Shown: piece after piece, positions 12,976 to 23,255 of the stretch
Layout of the letters: every line of letters begins with the position of its first letter
Position numbering within the stretch: position 1 is the first letter of the stretch
NCBI GenBank assembly: GCA_963978545.1
Contig: OZ021730.1
Span: 14,081,796 to 14,145,795 of the forward strand
Direction: 5' to 3'
DNA length: 64,000 bases
DNA from: Linyphia triangularis
Lineage: Eukaryota; Arthropoda; Arachnida; Araneae; Linyphiidae
The notes under the pieces: generated by a model
Database searches by the model: none
What the model was told of the DNA's origin: nothing
The model's input: only the letters and a program-made list of their open reading frames with translations
Made by a program: the position numbers and the translations under genes

Positions 12976-13620
12976 TATGTACATTTCCCTATTTAAAAGG
13001 TCTGTCTTGTGCAATTATTGATTACTCAGAAAAGAGCAATGAATGCAAATTTTTGAAATATCTACAAAAATATATTTTGAATGCCTAGCTTCCTTTGTGT
13101 TAATCTAAACACACTGTGCAAAGATGTTGTTTTTATAAAATAAAAATGTTTTTTTCATTTAAAGAAAAGACTCCATTTGAAGAGTAAACAAATATTGTAA
13201 TCAAGTATTATTGTTAGTGCTATTCATAGTGCAATTTTCTGTCTTGGGGTGAAAAGTGTAATAGTTGTAGCCTTCCTTCCCTCGGCAGTAAAATGCCAGT
13301 ATGGCCTTTCAATAGTTAATTTGTTATTCTGTTCAGTTTAAAATAAAGATACATACTGTTGTAGGGTTCATTGATGGAAATGGAGAACCTATAGAAGTAA
13401 TTCCTTCATCTTGGTTCATCTCAGACAAAAGTTGTCTTTGGAAGTTTGCAATGAATGGGGGGGGGGGGGATTTACATGATTAAAGAATATATACCCTCAA
13501 GTCAACATGGCAAACATTTAATTTTAAAATCTATTGCACATACAGTAAGTAAATTACAATTTTTGTATAAGGTATACAAATAATTAAAGGTATACAAATA
13601 ATTAAAGGTATCACAAATAT

Positions 13621-13872
13621 TGTGGGAAGGCTAGTGGGGCTGAATAATTAGGCAGTGGTTGTTCATCGAACTTTAATTAATATATATTAAGGTTATTATA
13701 CATCGTCAGGGGACAAAACCCCACAGCACCTTCCGCTCTCGTTCTCTCTCTCCAGAAGAATGTTCTTCCCCTCTCTCCTTCCGTCATCCCGTACTCCTAC
13801 TTCACGACTTCTCCGCCAGGGGCGACATCCGTTGAAGGGAATGCCATCTATTGGAGGGATCTCCAACCCACA
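13621..13872 (-). repeat. 3' LTR of the gypsy element
   Basis: A 252-bp LTR, TGTGGGAAGG...CCAACCCACA on the plus strand. It matches the right LTR exactly as far as I can read once the SINE is removed. Confidence 0.92.
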
Positions 13873-14226
13873 CGGCCGTCCTGACAATGCAGGCGTCCTC
13901 GCCTGATATCAAATTCTGAAAAGAATCAAAAGAAAACGGAGAGAAAAAATTTCTAAAATTTTACAAAAATTTGGTGTAGGATGTGATGAAAAGTTCGAAA
14001 CTTGCAGGATTCTCCCCAAAAAGTTTGTAGTTTAAAAAAAATCACTAGAAAATGTTCAAACATCTTGAAAAGTTATCAAGAAAACCTTAAAAAGTTCACT
14101 CGAAAAGTTAAAAAACACTGAAAAAGTTTCAAAATTCGAAAAAGTTCGAAATTAAAGTTCTCTTGAAAGAGTTCAAAAACACTTAGGAAAAGTTCACAAC
14201 CAAAAATTTTTTTAGTTTATGACTTT

Positions 14227-17200
14227 CTATTGTCCCCATTTTTTCATGAGATCGGCCGCAGTCGACGTCTGATTAGGTCCCTCATGATGACCCACTTTTT
14301 TCACATCGTATCGGTCTTTCGGTCTGATCTTGATGACTTCATAAGGTCCATGAAACTTAGGACGCAGTTTCATTCCTGGCCCCATCTGTGTTCTTTGTAT
14401 TGCTACTAGGTCTCCGATCTTGTAGTTGTGGGCGACCTTTCTCTTCTTGTTGAAGTTTCTTCGATTTTCCTCCTGTAGTTTAAGGATATTCTTCTTAGCT
14501 TCTTCGCGTTCTATTTCACGAGTGTTCATCATCTCTGTAATTCTCTCCTCTTCCAGCATTTCCAAAATCTTCAAATCTTCTTTATTTCGCATCTTGACTC
14601 CAGTTAGTAATTCGATAGGAGTTCTCTTGGTACTTCGACTTGTTGTTGAATTCATTGTTCGCTGGACTTTATCGACGTGCTTGAACCACTTTTCAGGCTC
14701 CTCAATCGACAGCTTAGCAAGGATTGGTGCCAAAGTTCCATGTATTCTTTCGATCTGTCCGTTACCTCTCGGAATTCCAGTTGTTATGGTAATAAGCTCT
14801 ATGTTCTCCTCTTGACAATACTCTTCGAACTGCTTCGACGTGAAAGCTGAACCTTTATCCGCTATTATTCGTGACGGATTTCCAAAAATGGCTTGCTGTT
14901 GTTTTAATTTCTGTATGGCGTCGTTGGCAGATGTAGATTTCACTGGGTAAAACCATACAAACTTCGTAAAAGAATCGATGACAGAAAATATATGCTTGTA
15001 CTGCTTGTTTGTAGAAGGTAGGGGTCCAACGAAATCAACATGGTAAGTATGTAGAGGAATGCTGTCTTTCGAAATGGGATTTAAAAATCCTTCTGCTTTT
15101 CCTTTCTTCGCATTGCAAAGTATGCATTCAACGCAGTTTGCTATGACTGTTTCAATGATGTTACGTGCCTTTGGTATAAAATATTCTTGCTTCAAAATTT
15201 CTTCTGTTTTTTGTGCAGCGAAATGTCCATTACTATGAATCTTCCTCGCAATTTCTGCTTGCATTTCTTGTGGTACTACCAGTAGCTCTCTATCATTGAC
15301 AACCTTATACAAAATGTTATTCTTCTCGACGAAGTTGTTTACTCTTCCTTCTTCTAAGGCCTCTTTGATTGTTTGGATGTACTCATCAGTTGCTTGTGCA
15401 GCGGCGATATTTCGTGTTATGCCTTCACACGTAGCTATCAAAACAGGATGTCGACTTAAAGAATCAACATGTTTCATACGAGTACCAGGTCTGTGTACAA
15501 TTTCGTAGTCATACTCTTCAAGTATAAGTGCATAACGGGCTATTTTTGGTGTTAAATCACGCTTGCTCATGGTCATTTTAAATGCGAAGCAGTCGGTAAC
15601 TATTTTAAACTTAGTGCCTAATAAATAGTTTCTAAATTTCTTCAAAGCTTCAATTACTGCTAAAACTTCTAATTCATAGCTTGAATATTTTTCTTCGTGT
15701 GCCGATGTTTTTTTACTCATGTAGTATATGGGATACAACTTCTTATCTTCCGCTTCCTGGAAAAGAATTGCACCATACCCATAAGAACTTGCGTCTGTGT
15801 GTAACTCTAATCTTGCACCCGGTTGATAAATGTGAAGCACAGGACTCTTTGAAAGGATGTCTTTCAGTTCTTTAAAGGCATTTTGCTGCTCATTCCCAAA
15901 ATAAAATGTAGTGTTGTTTCTAAGTAAATCACTCAATGGTTTCGCTATGAGGGAATATGATTTGATGTATTTACGAAAATATCCCGTCAATCCCAAAAAA
16001 CTTTGAACGCCTTTTACATTTTTAGGTGTGGGAAAATTCTGGACCGCTTTAACTTTGTCAAACGAAGGTTTGATTGTACCATTCTCAATGACATGTCCCA
16101 AAAATTCTATCTTCTTTTTTAAAAATTGGCACTTCTTTAAATTTAATTGAAGACCGTATTGGGATGCTGTTTCTAACACTCTCTTCAAACTGTTGACATT
16201 ATCACGTTCATTAAGCGATGGCAGAATTATATCGTCAAGATAAATAAGCACAGTTCCATCTTTAAGAAGATCTCTGAAAACATAGTTAATGTATCTTTGA
16301 AATATTGCCGGACTTGTTGACATCCCGAAGGGCATTTTACAGAATTCAAACTGAGAAGAATGAGTCACGAAAGAAGTATATTTTATGCTGTCTTCCTCAA
16401 CGTCGACGTGCATAAACCCGCTCTTCAAATCAATTTTTGAGAACACCTTATTATTCCCTAATTGATCTAGAACTTCTTCGATAATGGGTAGGGGAAAACT
16501 ATCTTTAATTAAACGACGATTAATCAACCTATAGTCGATTGCTAAACGTGATTCTCCAGATTTCTTTTTCACTAAGACCACTGGAGAACAGTAATCTGAA
16601 CAGCTGTTTCGTATAATCCCTTTTTCAAGCCATTCGGCAACGATTTTATCAACCTCCAGTTTCTCGGGCAAAGCTAATCTTCTAGGACGTTGACGAATAG
16701 GAATATCGTCTTTCAAAATTATTTTCATCTTTAAATTAGTACTCTTCGTTTTATTCGGAACGTAATTTTTTATCAAGTCCGAAACCTCCTTTCTAACGCT
16801 CAAATCACTAATGTGTACTAAATCCAAAAAGTTATTTAAAATTCCAACAGTTTTAAAAATATCATTTTCCTTAAAATCATTATTCGTTGAAATGTTTCTT
16901 TCCGGAATAGAAGCCTTTTCATTATCTGAATCTAATCTATGAACTGTTAGGAATCCGCAGCTTTTTCTGTTTGTCAACAAACGCACGTGGTTTTGTTGTG
17001 ATGTGAGTACACCGCCATGTTGTTCCACAAGCACGTGGCCCTGTTTACCTCCGAAAGATATTTGCGAATTATGCAGCTCATTGATTTCTGAAGAGTGATA
17101 CCTTTTGACCTTGAATTTATCGTAAGACGGAATTGCCTCTTTTATAAAAACGCTGGAAATAAAGTATCTTTTTATTTCCTGTTCTTTGGGCATTTTGATC

Positions 17201-18846
17201 TGTTTCATTTGAGCTAAAGAGATTGTTTTATGATCTTTAATACTACGAATTACGAGTTCTTGATCGCTTAAAACATAATTTACTTTGGAAAGCAAATCCA
17301 TTCCCAGAATGAATGTGGTACTCAGGTTATCCATCACATACACTTTATTTGATATGGTAAAATTATCAATTTCAATATCACCGTAAAAATATCCCTTAGG
17401 CATAATACCTTGTGTGTTAACCCCATTAATAATAATACTTTCATGTAATAATTCCGGATTACCAATACTTGAATAAAATTCTAGATTACATAGACATAAA
17501 TCACTCCCTGTGTCCACCAAAGATAAAACTTCATTACCTCTAATAATTAACTTTTTCCAAGTTTTATTACATACTGGTAAAGCTTTATTTACACTGTTAA
17601 CTACCCTTTTGTCTGGGCACACAAAACTTTTATGACCAAACTTGTTACAGTGCCAGCAGACTATACTGTTATTCTTATCAACTAAACTACTTTTATTTCT
17701 ATTGGTAGTATCATAATCATTTACAGTATTATATTTATCATTATTTACAGTATTACTTCTACCATTATTTACATAAGAAGAATCATTATTTTTACTATAA
17801 CCACCATATGCACTATTATATTTGTCATAGCCACAAGATGCACTATTATTTTTATTATATACACATGGGTTAGTAAGCTGCTTTTTTGACCAGGTTTGGG
17901 CACGTTTATTATAATGACCTGTTACATGTTCACTATCATTATGCTTTGTTTCGTACCCCCTATTTCCTCTTAAATTTATGTTTGAAATATTTCTTCTAAC
18001 CGAATCGAAATCGTCGAGTTTTTCTATCAACTCTTCTACTCGAGATACTTTAGGCAGGTCATCTAGAAAATGTTCGCGAGTTTCTTTTGGCATTTTTCGT
18101 TTCAGTTGATCTACGATCATTAGTTCTTTTAAATCTTGAAAAGTTTCTACTTTTAATCCCTGTAGCCATCCTTCCAAAAAGCTTGTCAGCTCAAAAGCGA
18201 AATCTCTCCATGAAGCTTGAATGTCTTTTTTATGACTAGCAAAATTTTGACGAAACTGTTCTGGTGATAAATAAAAGCGTTTTAGAAGTACTTTTTTTAT
18301 ATGATCGTAATCGTTAGCCTTGATTTCTGGTTCCCGTGCAATTAAATTAACGATCTCTAAAGGAAGTAGTGTTAACAAATGGGTAACCCAGTTCTCTTTT
18401 GTTATTTCTGCTCTAGAAATTTGTCTTTCGAATAATGTTAAGAATATAGCTACGTCGCTTTTCATATCAAAAGGTTTCATAATTTTTAAAACATCATATT
18501 TTGTTCCGGAATTTTCTATCGGCTGATTTTGTCGGTTTGCAGTTTCGGCTTCTAATTTTTTTAGTTCTAAATCGCGTTGGGCTTGTCTTTCTTCCCTTTC
18601 AATATCGAGTTGAGCTTGTCGTTCTTCCTCCTCACGTTCGCTAACTATAGTAGCTAACATATCTTTAGTGATTTCCGCAGAATAATCACTAGACTCAGTA
18701 ATTAATTTATTCATCTGTGCAATTGTCGCATGTTCAGGAACAGTTAAGTTAAGTTCTCTAACAAGGACTATTAAATCACATTTTCGTGCCTTCGCCAAAA
18801 AGGTCATAACTGGTTTATTTGAAGTTGCAGCTGTATTTAGCGGCAT
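14227..18846 (-). CDS. gypsy Gag-Pol polyprotein, intact
   Basis: A single frame of about 1,539 codons encodes the retrotransposon polyprotein. I start it at ATG 18846 (MPLNTAATSNK); the frame opens slightly upstream, but only with a TTG. Order from the N terminus: a Gag with an acidic/Arg-rich coiled stretch (EREEEERQAQ) near residue 90; a CCHC knuckle CWHCNKFGHKSFVC near 400; an aspartic protease with LVDTGSD near 445; reverse transcriptase with YLDD near 870; RNase H with HTDASSYGYG near 1015; an HHCC integrase finger (H..H..CVECILC) near 1205-1245; and an integrase core with D (HVDFVGPL), D (IIADKGSAF) and E (GNGQIERIHG). All catalytic motifs are present and no frameshift or stop is seen, so it may encode functional enzymes. 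Gag and Pol are fused in one frame. Confidence 0.95.
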   Translation of the reverse strand: MPLNTAATSNKPVMTFLAKARKCDLIVLVRELNLTVPEHATIAQMNKLITESSDYSAEITKDMLATIVSEREEEERQAQLDIEREERQAQRDLELKKLEAETANRQNQPIENSGTKYDVLKIMKPFDMKSDVAIFLTLFERQISRAEITKENWVTHLLTLLPLEIVNLIAREPEIKANDYDHIKKVLLKRFYLSPEQFRQNFASHKKDIQASWRDFAFELTSFLEGWLQGLKVETFQDLKELMIVDQLKRKMPKETREHFLDDLPKVSRVEELIEKLDDFDSVRRNISNINLRGNRGYETKHNDSEHVTGHYNKRAQTWSKKQLTNPCVYNKNNSASCGYDKYNSAYGGYSKNNDSSYVNNGRSNTVNNDKYNTVNDYDTTNRNKSSLVDKNNSIVCWHCNKFGHKSFVCPDKRVVNSVNKALPVCNKTWKKLIIRGNEVLSLVDTGSDLCLCNLEFYSSIGNPELLHESIIINGVNTQGIMPKGYFYGDIEIDNFTISNKVYVMDNLSTTFILGMDLLSKVNYVLSDQELVIRSIKDHKTISLAQMKQIKMPKEQEIKRYFISSVFIKEAIPSYDKFKVKRYHSSEINELHNSQISFGGKQGHVLVEQHGGVLTSQQNHVRLLTNRKSCGFLTVHRLDSDNEKASIPERNISTNNDFKENDIFKTVGILNNFLDLVHISDLSVRKEVSDLIKNYVPNKTKSTNLKMKIILKDDIPIRQRPRRLALPEKLEVDKIVAEWLEKGIIRNSCSDYCSPVVLVKKKSGESRLAIDYRLINRRLIKDSFPLPIIEEVLDQLGNNKVFSKIDLKSGFMHVDVEEDSIKYTSFVTHSSQFEFCKMPFGMSTSPAIFQRYINYVFRDLLKDGTVLIYLDDIILPSLNERDNVNSLKRVLETASQYGLQLNLKKCQFLKKKIEFLGHVIENGTIKPSFDKVKAVQNFPTPKNVKGVQSFLGLTGYFRKYIKSYSLIAKPLSDLLRNNTTFYFGNEQQNAFKELKDILSKSPVLHIYQPGARLELHTDASSYGYGAILFQEAEDKKLYPIYYMSKKTSAHEEKYSSYELEVLAVIEALKKFRNYLLGTKFKIVTDCFAFKMTMSKRDLTPKIARYALILEEYDYEIVHRPGTRMKHVDSLSRHPVLIATCEGITRNIAAAQATDEYIQTIKEALEEGRVNNFVEKNNILYKVVNDRELLVVPQEMQAEIARKIHSNGHFAAQKTEEILKQEYFIPKARNIIETVIANCVECILCNAKKGKAEGFLNPISKDSIPLHTYHVDFVGPLPSTNKQYKHIFSVIDSFTKFVWFYPVKSTSANDAIQKLKQQQAIFGNPSRIIADKGSAFTSKQFEEYCQEENIELITITTGIPRGNGQIERIHGTLAPILAKLSIEEPEKWFKHVDKVQRTMNSTTSRSTKRTPIELLTGVKMRNKEDLKILEMLEEERITEMMNTREIEREEAKKNILKLQEENRRNFNKKRKVAHNYKIGDLVAIQRTQMGPGMKLRPKFHGPYEVIKIRPKDRYDVKKVGHHEGPNQTSTAADLMKKWGQ

Positions 18847-19321
18847 GGTTAGTTTCAAAAATCAAAAATTTCTACTCACAGGATCCAGTGTAGACACCCG
18901 TGCAGACACTAGAGAAACCCCGTAGATACAGCCACTCGTTGCTTCCACTCGTCGTTTCGGTTTTAATGTCTTGTATTTTCATGCACCCTGTGCACGTTTC
19001 AATTTCTTTTAGTTGATTTTACAGTCCGTCTGTAGTATTCAGGTAGGTTTTCATCATTTCATCCCCAATGCTCCAGTGCTGGCATAGTTCGAGGTATCAG
19101 TTCTGCTTTGGCTCTCCGTAGTTTCGATTCTGCCGGATTGTAATAGGGAAATCTTTTCTATGGGCTGCTGTGCAGGTGAGACGACTCGCAAGTGTCCAGT
19201 TTTACTTTTTTAATACTCCGCGGCTAGGCGACCGTATCTAACAATTTTTTCACGCGGCAGGTTTACCGTTGGCTTTTGTAGGCCGAAGATCTTTCCATTT
19301 TTTCCTTAGGCCTAGCCCCCA
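18847..19321 (-). other. 5' untranslated leader of the gypsy element
   Basis: The stretch lies between the 5' LTR and the Gag start. It has no coding content. The minus-strand TGGGGGCTAGGCC next to the LTR is the likely primer-binding site. Confidence 0.7.
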
Positions 19322-19768
19322 TGTGGGAAGGCTAGTGGGGCTGAATAATTAGGCAGTGGTTGTTCATCGATTGGTTGGTTGTATTCAGATTATCTGGCGC
19401 CGTCAGCAACACGAGGGCTATAATGCGCCGAAACATTTCGTCATTTAACAAACCAACATACATTTACAAACACCCATGCCAACACGGGACTCGAACCCGC
19501 AACCTCGTGGTCTAGAAGCCAGCACGCTAACCACTATACCGTTTGGTCGGCTGGTTGTTCATCGAACTTTAATTAATATATATTAAGGTTATTATACATC
19601 GTCAGGGGACAAAACCCCACAGCACCTTCCGCTCTCGTTCTCTCTCTCCAGAAGAATGTTCTTCCCCTCTCTCCTTCCGTCATCCCGTACTCCTACTTCA
19701 CGACTTCTCCGCCAGGGGCGACATCCGTTGAAGGGAATGCCATCTATTGGAGGGATCTCCAACCCACA
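19322..19768 (-). repeat. 5' LTR of the gypsy element, interrupted by a SINE
   Basis: This is the same 252-bp LTR as at 13621-13872, with a 181-bp SINE plus a 14-bp target duplication inserted after the first 49 bp (plus-strand order). It shows that the SINE moved after the gypsy insertion. Confidence 0.93.
19371..19551 (-). mobile_element. full-length tRNA-derived SINE
   Basis: Read on the minus strand it begins GCCGACCAAACGGTATAGTGG (A-box region), has a perfect B box GGTTCGAGTCC, and closes the tRNA-like head with GTGTTGGC. The first and last six bases of the head can pair. An anticodon-like loop CTTCTAG suggests tRNA-Arg(TCT) ancestry, though the A-box side is closer to Asp/Glu/Gly tRNAs. 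The body (CATGGGTGTTTGTAAATG ... GTTGCTGACGGCGCCAGA) ends in ACAACCAACCAA. A 14-bp target duplication TGGTTGTTCATCGA flanks it (19357-19370, 19552-19565). It is the reference copy for this SINE family in the window. Confidence 0.92.
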
Positions 19769-19772
19769 ATAT

Positions 19773-22387
19773 TGTTTCATAAGTTTTTGATCTACTTATC
19801 AATTCAAGTTTTAATGGTGTAGATTTTTGAAATTGTGGACATGAATAACAGATATTTATTAACAGATTTAAATAATATCCTATTTTAATTTCCCAAACTG
19901 TCGATTGGTTTTTTAGTGAGTGATACTATAAGTGCGCTAAGTAAGATATTTAATTGTATAAATAAATTGTATATGAAGTTTTGCAACTAGTTTGAGATAG
20001 CATATATCCATAATTTTCCTATTTAGATTCCTTTTAACAGGCATAAGATAAAGCTGAGCTTACTCGTTCAATATCTAGCATTGGGAGTGATTCTTCAGAA
20101 GATGAAAATTTATTAACACAGAAAAGCCATACTCATATTCCAGCCCGTTTCAAAGGCGATTCTCTTTCTTTGGAATCCCACAAAGAAACAAGCAAAAACT
20201 TATTTGTAAACCAAAAAGCGTGAAAACTTTCTCTGCCAGGTAAGATTATATAACAATCAATTAGGTAATGCTCCAAGCAATTTCGATTTGATGTTACAAT
20301 AATTTATATTTTAAAATAAAAATTAGCAATGGAGAATCTCGGGTCTTTCAAAAAAAAAAAATTATCTGTTTCTTTAAACAATTTTGTACAAATCACCTTT
20401 GTCATATGCTTATAATTGAGAAATTAGTTCAGAAGAAAAAACAACAAAATCACTATGTTCTAAATTAGTTCCTATAACTTTTCAAGTGCAACAGTGTATT
20501 TTATATTTATCTCAGACTTTTCAACAACACTTTTTACTATTTATTTTGAATTTATTTGGTGGTTAATTTAACAGTTTAAAAGAGATTTTTCTCTCTTATA
20601 AATTATTTATTAAAATTTTAAACGGCTAAGGAAAAATGAACGAGTTTATAAAAAAAAAAAAAAAAAAAAAAACATTAGTATTTATTTCACAATTCATAGT
20701 TTTTTGGTGTGCTTGTTTGAGGTTGGTGCAAATGTATGCGATTGAAATTCAAATACCAGTTTAGAATGATTTTCTTAAATGTTAGTAGAAAATGATTTCT
20801 GATGTAAAAATTTTACAAAATGTTAACAATCTTATGCTTTCGTGCAAAATTCTGTTTTTCATTTTGCAATTCTGTTTTTCTTTATTGGCAGTAAATGCTG
20901 CATTGCATGATTTCTTTTATTGACAACAAATTGCAGTTCCGTTACAAAAAGAGCTTGGATAAAATAAAAAGAGCTAAAGACTAGAAAAAGTTTGAGGCAA
21001 TAATTTGATTTTTAAATTTTAATGTAATCTTAATTAAAACAGAAATGAACAATTTTATATTTCAGGTTTGTTTTCTTCACCGAGGTGGAAACTTCAAAGG
21101 AAGATAAAATATGTAAAATAAAATATGTATTATAATAAACAGCTTGTATTAAATTTATGTTTTTATTATATATATGCACTGCAGAAAGTGACCTTTAATT
21201 TAAGTGTGCATGGTTTTTAAGCCATAAAATATCAATTATCGGTCACCAAAAAGCAATTAAAATAGAAATGAAAGTATAAAAAAGTATTCATTATATGAGG
21301 TATACATGTAAATATTATTGTGGATTTTTAAAAATAATGTTTTTGTCAAATAATTTTTAGATGAAAACTTTTTCAATGTTGGGGGGGGGGGGGGATCTGC
21401 AATTTTAATTCACTTTATTGCTATTACATTTGAAGTGAATGAACTAAAGGCATTAAAATGAGATTTATTTACTATCTATTCGATTCTTAATGTATGGAGA
21501 AAAATGATGTTTTAAAAATGAAAAGTGACTTCATAAATGAAATTGATCTGTGCATAAAAAATATACTTCACAAGTTTTAAATTCAACCTTCTATTTTTAT
21601 GAAACCTTAGCATAAAAAGTTCAATGAGTATTGATTGACCTATAGGGACTTTAAATTCTACTGGCAGTTTTCTAGTTTAAAATTGCATGTATCTTTCTAA
21701 ATCCTTGAATATCAGACATTTTGTTATCTAAATGTGTTTTTTTTTTGGTAGGAGAGGTGAAAACATTATTTTACAAATGTTTAAGTATAACTTAACAGAT
21801 TATTAAGGGTTTTTGGGCAACAATGTGATACTAAACATTGAACAGCTCAAAACTGAATCTAAACGCATATAAGAATTATCATTTGCAACCACTCCTTCCA
21901 CCAAAAAGAAAGTTCAGATATGTTGAGTGGCAAATCTATCCAAAATGCTCTGTGATATAGTGAAAAAACAGTAGCGGTTCCAAAAATTGCTCATAGTAGT
22001 GGCTAAAACTGCTCATCCAGGTTTGGAAAAAACCATGTTTTTTTTTTGGTTTAAACCAAGTTTTTTTTTTTTTTTTATCCTTTTCTAATTACTTGTATAC
22101 ATATTTATAAATAAAATTTGACATAAACAAGAATAATTTATGCTCAAATAACAATGAATATTCATTTTGAAAGCAATTTGAACTAAGTAAAAAACAATTG
22201 TTCTACTTATGGGGACATTCAAATCATATTAAATTTTAATATTTTATTTAGACATTAGAACATATTTTATTTCAGCTAAAAATAGAAGTAATTTACAACA
22301 TCAAATAATTAAAAAAATCTAATTATAAATAAAAATACAATTTTAAATTATTCTTAAAAAAACAAAAAACATTTGGTTTAAACCATG
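19773..22387 (+). other. right half of element A, non-coding
   Basis: Collinear with 35745-38520 of copy B. Apart from exon-like islands at 20041-20239 and 21066-21130, no gene is seen. It holds A, G and T runs (20650-20671, 21380-21393, 22066-22077). Confidence 0.7.
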
Positions 22388-22632
22388 CTCATCGATATTG
22401 CCCAAGATTGCACATCAATACTGGCCAAAACTACTACTCGAGATCGGCCAAAACTACGCATCGATATCGGCCAAAACTGCTCCTCGAGATCGGCCAAGAC
22501 CGCCCTGCGATATTGGCCAATATTGCAAAAATGTTAGCCGTTCGGTGCTGGCCGTTCCGACATTACCCAGGATTGGCCAATCTTCCAGAGCTCCGGTTTC
22601 CGACATTGGCCAATACTGCTGTGCTACCTGGG
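22388..22632 (+). repeat. right subterminal tandem repeats of element A
   Basis: About 245 bp of tandem, degenerate units such as CTCGAGATCGGCCAAAACTA and CATCGATATCGGCCAAAACT, then GATATTGGCCAATATTGC, ending at the inverted repeat. The repeats read open in all forward frames by chance, giving false ~80-100-codon frames. Copy B has one more unit (38524-38796). Confidence 0.75.
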
Positions 22633-22651
22633 GCTCTCCTTAGAGACTATG

Positions 22652-23255
22652 CCCCTCGGGGGCTCACTTCTTGTGAGTACGGGCTTGGCGAACCCGAGGT
22701 ACCCTAGCTGGGCCTAGCATTTTTCTTTTCTTTCCTTTTTCTGTTAGGCCCTACCGTATGTACTGTTTCGTTACTTTTGGTTCTGTTCATTTGTTTGGTT
22801 CCATATTTTATTATACGTTTTAGTTCTTTAGTTATTGTATGGGTTGAATTATCTTACTTATAGTTCTGGGTTTCGTTTAGTTTACATAAATTTTTGGGTT
22901 CATTTATGTTTTGTTTCTTGTTGGATTTTTCCCAACCCACGTGTTTGCCGTGCGTGGCGTCCCGTAAGGGGGAGAATGGGATCCTGGGGTTACCTTGCGT
23001 AGGATTCACATGGTTGGGTCCTCGCATGCGTGCCCTTTGGCCCAGGATTCACTGTAGACGGGTGGCAGGAGGTAGCCCCCTTCTGTCAATCGGCTGGTAG
23101 TGCAAATTCCATCTTCACTGCCTAGGGTTAGCATTGCGGTTAGGGTTGCCCTGCGGATCTACAACCCGAAGCCGTAATGCTATATCTCGATGCTATCCCT
23201 GAGGCCCCAAGGGTCTCCCCTTGTTGGGCTCTGTGATGGGTGGGGACGCATCGGG
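22652..23255 (+). promoter_or_regulatory. 5' UTR and probable internal promoter of the LINE
   Basis: A GC-rich leader begins CCCCTCGGGGGCTCACTTCT and lies between the target duplication and ORF1. In related LINEs the promoter lies within the first part of the transcript. I see no TATA box. That role is inferred from family behaviour. Confidence 0.5.

Larger units (their letters stand above)
13621..19768 (-). mobile_element. complete Ty3/gypsy retrotransposon
   Basis: The element is bounded by TG...CA LTRs (13621-13872, and 19322-19768 which includes a SINE) and a 4-bp ATAT duplication (13617-13620, 19769-19772). It lies on the minus strand, so the right LTR is the 5' LTR. Apart from the SINE, the two 252-bp LTRs look identical over their length, which means a very recent insertion. 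A TGGGGGCTAGGC just inside the 5' LTR, read on the minus strand, is a plausible primer-binding site. One uninterrupted gag-pol frame fills the interior. Confidence 0.95.
12033..21130 (+). pseudogene. decayed spliced gene carried by element A (discontinuous)
   Basis: I infer four exon-like islands by comparison with copy B. Exon 1: ATG 12033, donor GGTAAGTG at 12090, with an in-frame stop from a small deletion. Exon 2: acceptor AG at 13363-13364, reading FIDGNGEPIEVIPSSWFISD; the invariant-looking VIPSSWF is the best motif. Exon 3: 20041-20239, a Ser/Asp/Glu-rich segment SIGSDSSEDE with donor CAGGTAAG. Exon 4: after TTTCAG at 21065, with AATAAA-like signals following. The gypsy insertion lies between exons 2 and 3. 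The VIPSSW start plus an acidic middle recalls, from memory, arthropod-expanded proteins annotated with DUF4806; this needs a search. Function unknown. The copy is certainly non-functional. Confidence 0.5.
11643..22632 (+). mobile_element. inverted-repeat DNA element, copy A (interrupted by gypsy)
   Basis: The left end CCCAAGTAGCACAGCAGTAT and the right end (reverse complement CCCAGGTAGCACAGCAGTAT) form ~30-bp inverted repeats with one or two mismatches. The flanking dinucleotide GC occurs on both sides (11641-11642, 22633-22634). Subtracting the gypsy insertion (13621-19768) leaves a core of about 4.8 kb. It is collinear with copy B at 29095-38796 along its whole length at roughly 90% identity by eye. 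Both ends carry GGCCAAT-type subterminal repeats. No transposase frame is visible; the interior holds decayed exons of a spliced gene and a small MITE. Short termini, a 2-bp duplication and repeat-rich subtermini recall CACTA-like elements, but CCC...GGG ends are not typical, so I leave the superfamily open. Confidence 0.8.

Noticed and set aside
13696..13887. 63-codon frame also present at 19592-19780
   Set aside because: It lies in the two LTRs of the gypsy element; the duplication is explained by the LTRs, not by a gene family.
14426..14815. 129-codon plus-strand frame within gypsy integrase
   Set aside because: Antisense shadow of the Gag-Pol frame with hydrophobic low-complexity content.
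22398..22707. Forward open frames of 80-99 codons with repeated RDRPK/AKT-like peptides
   Set aside because: They translate the tandem subterminal repeats of element A. The same occurs at 38526-38850 in copy B. No codon-level conservation beyond the repeat itself.
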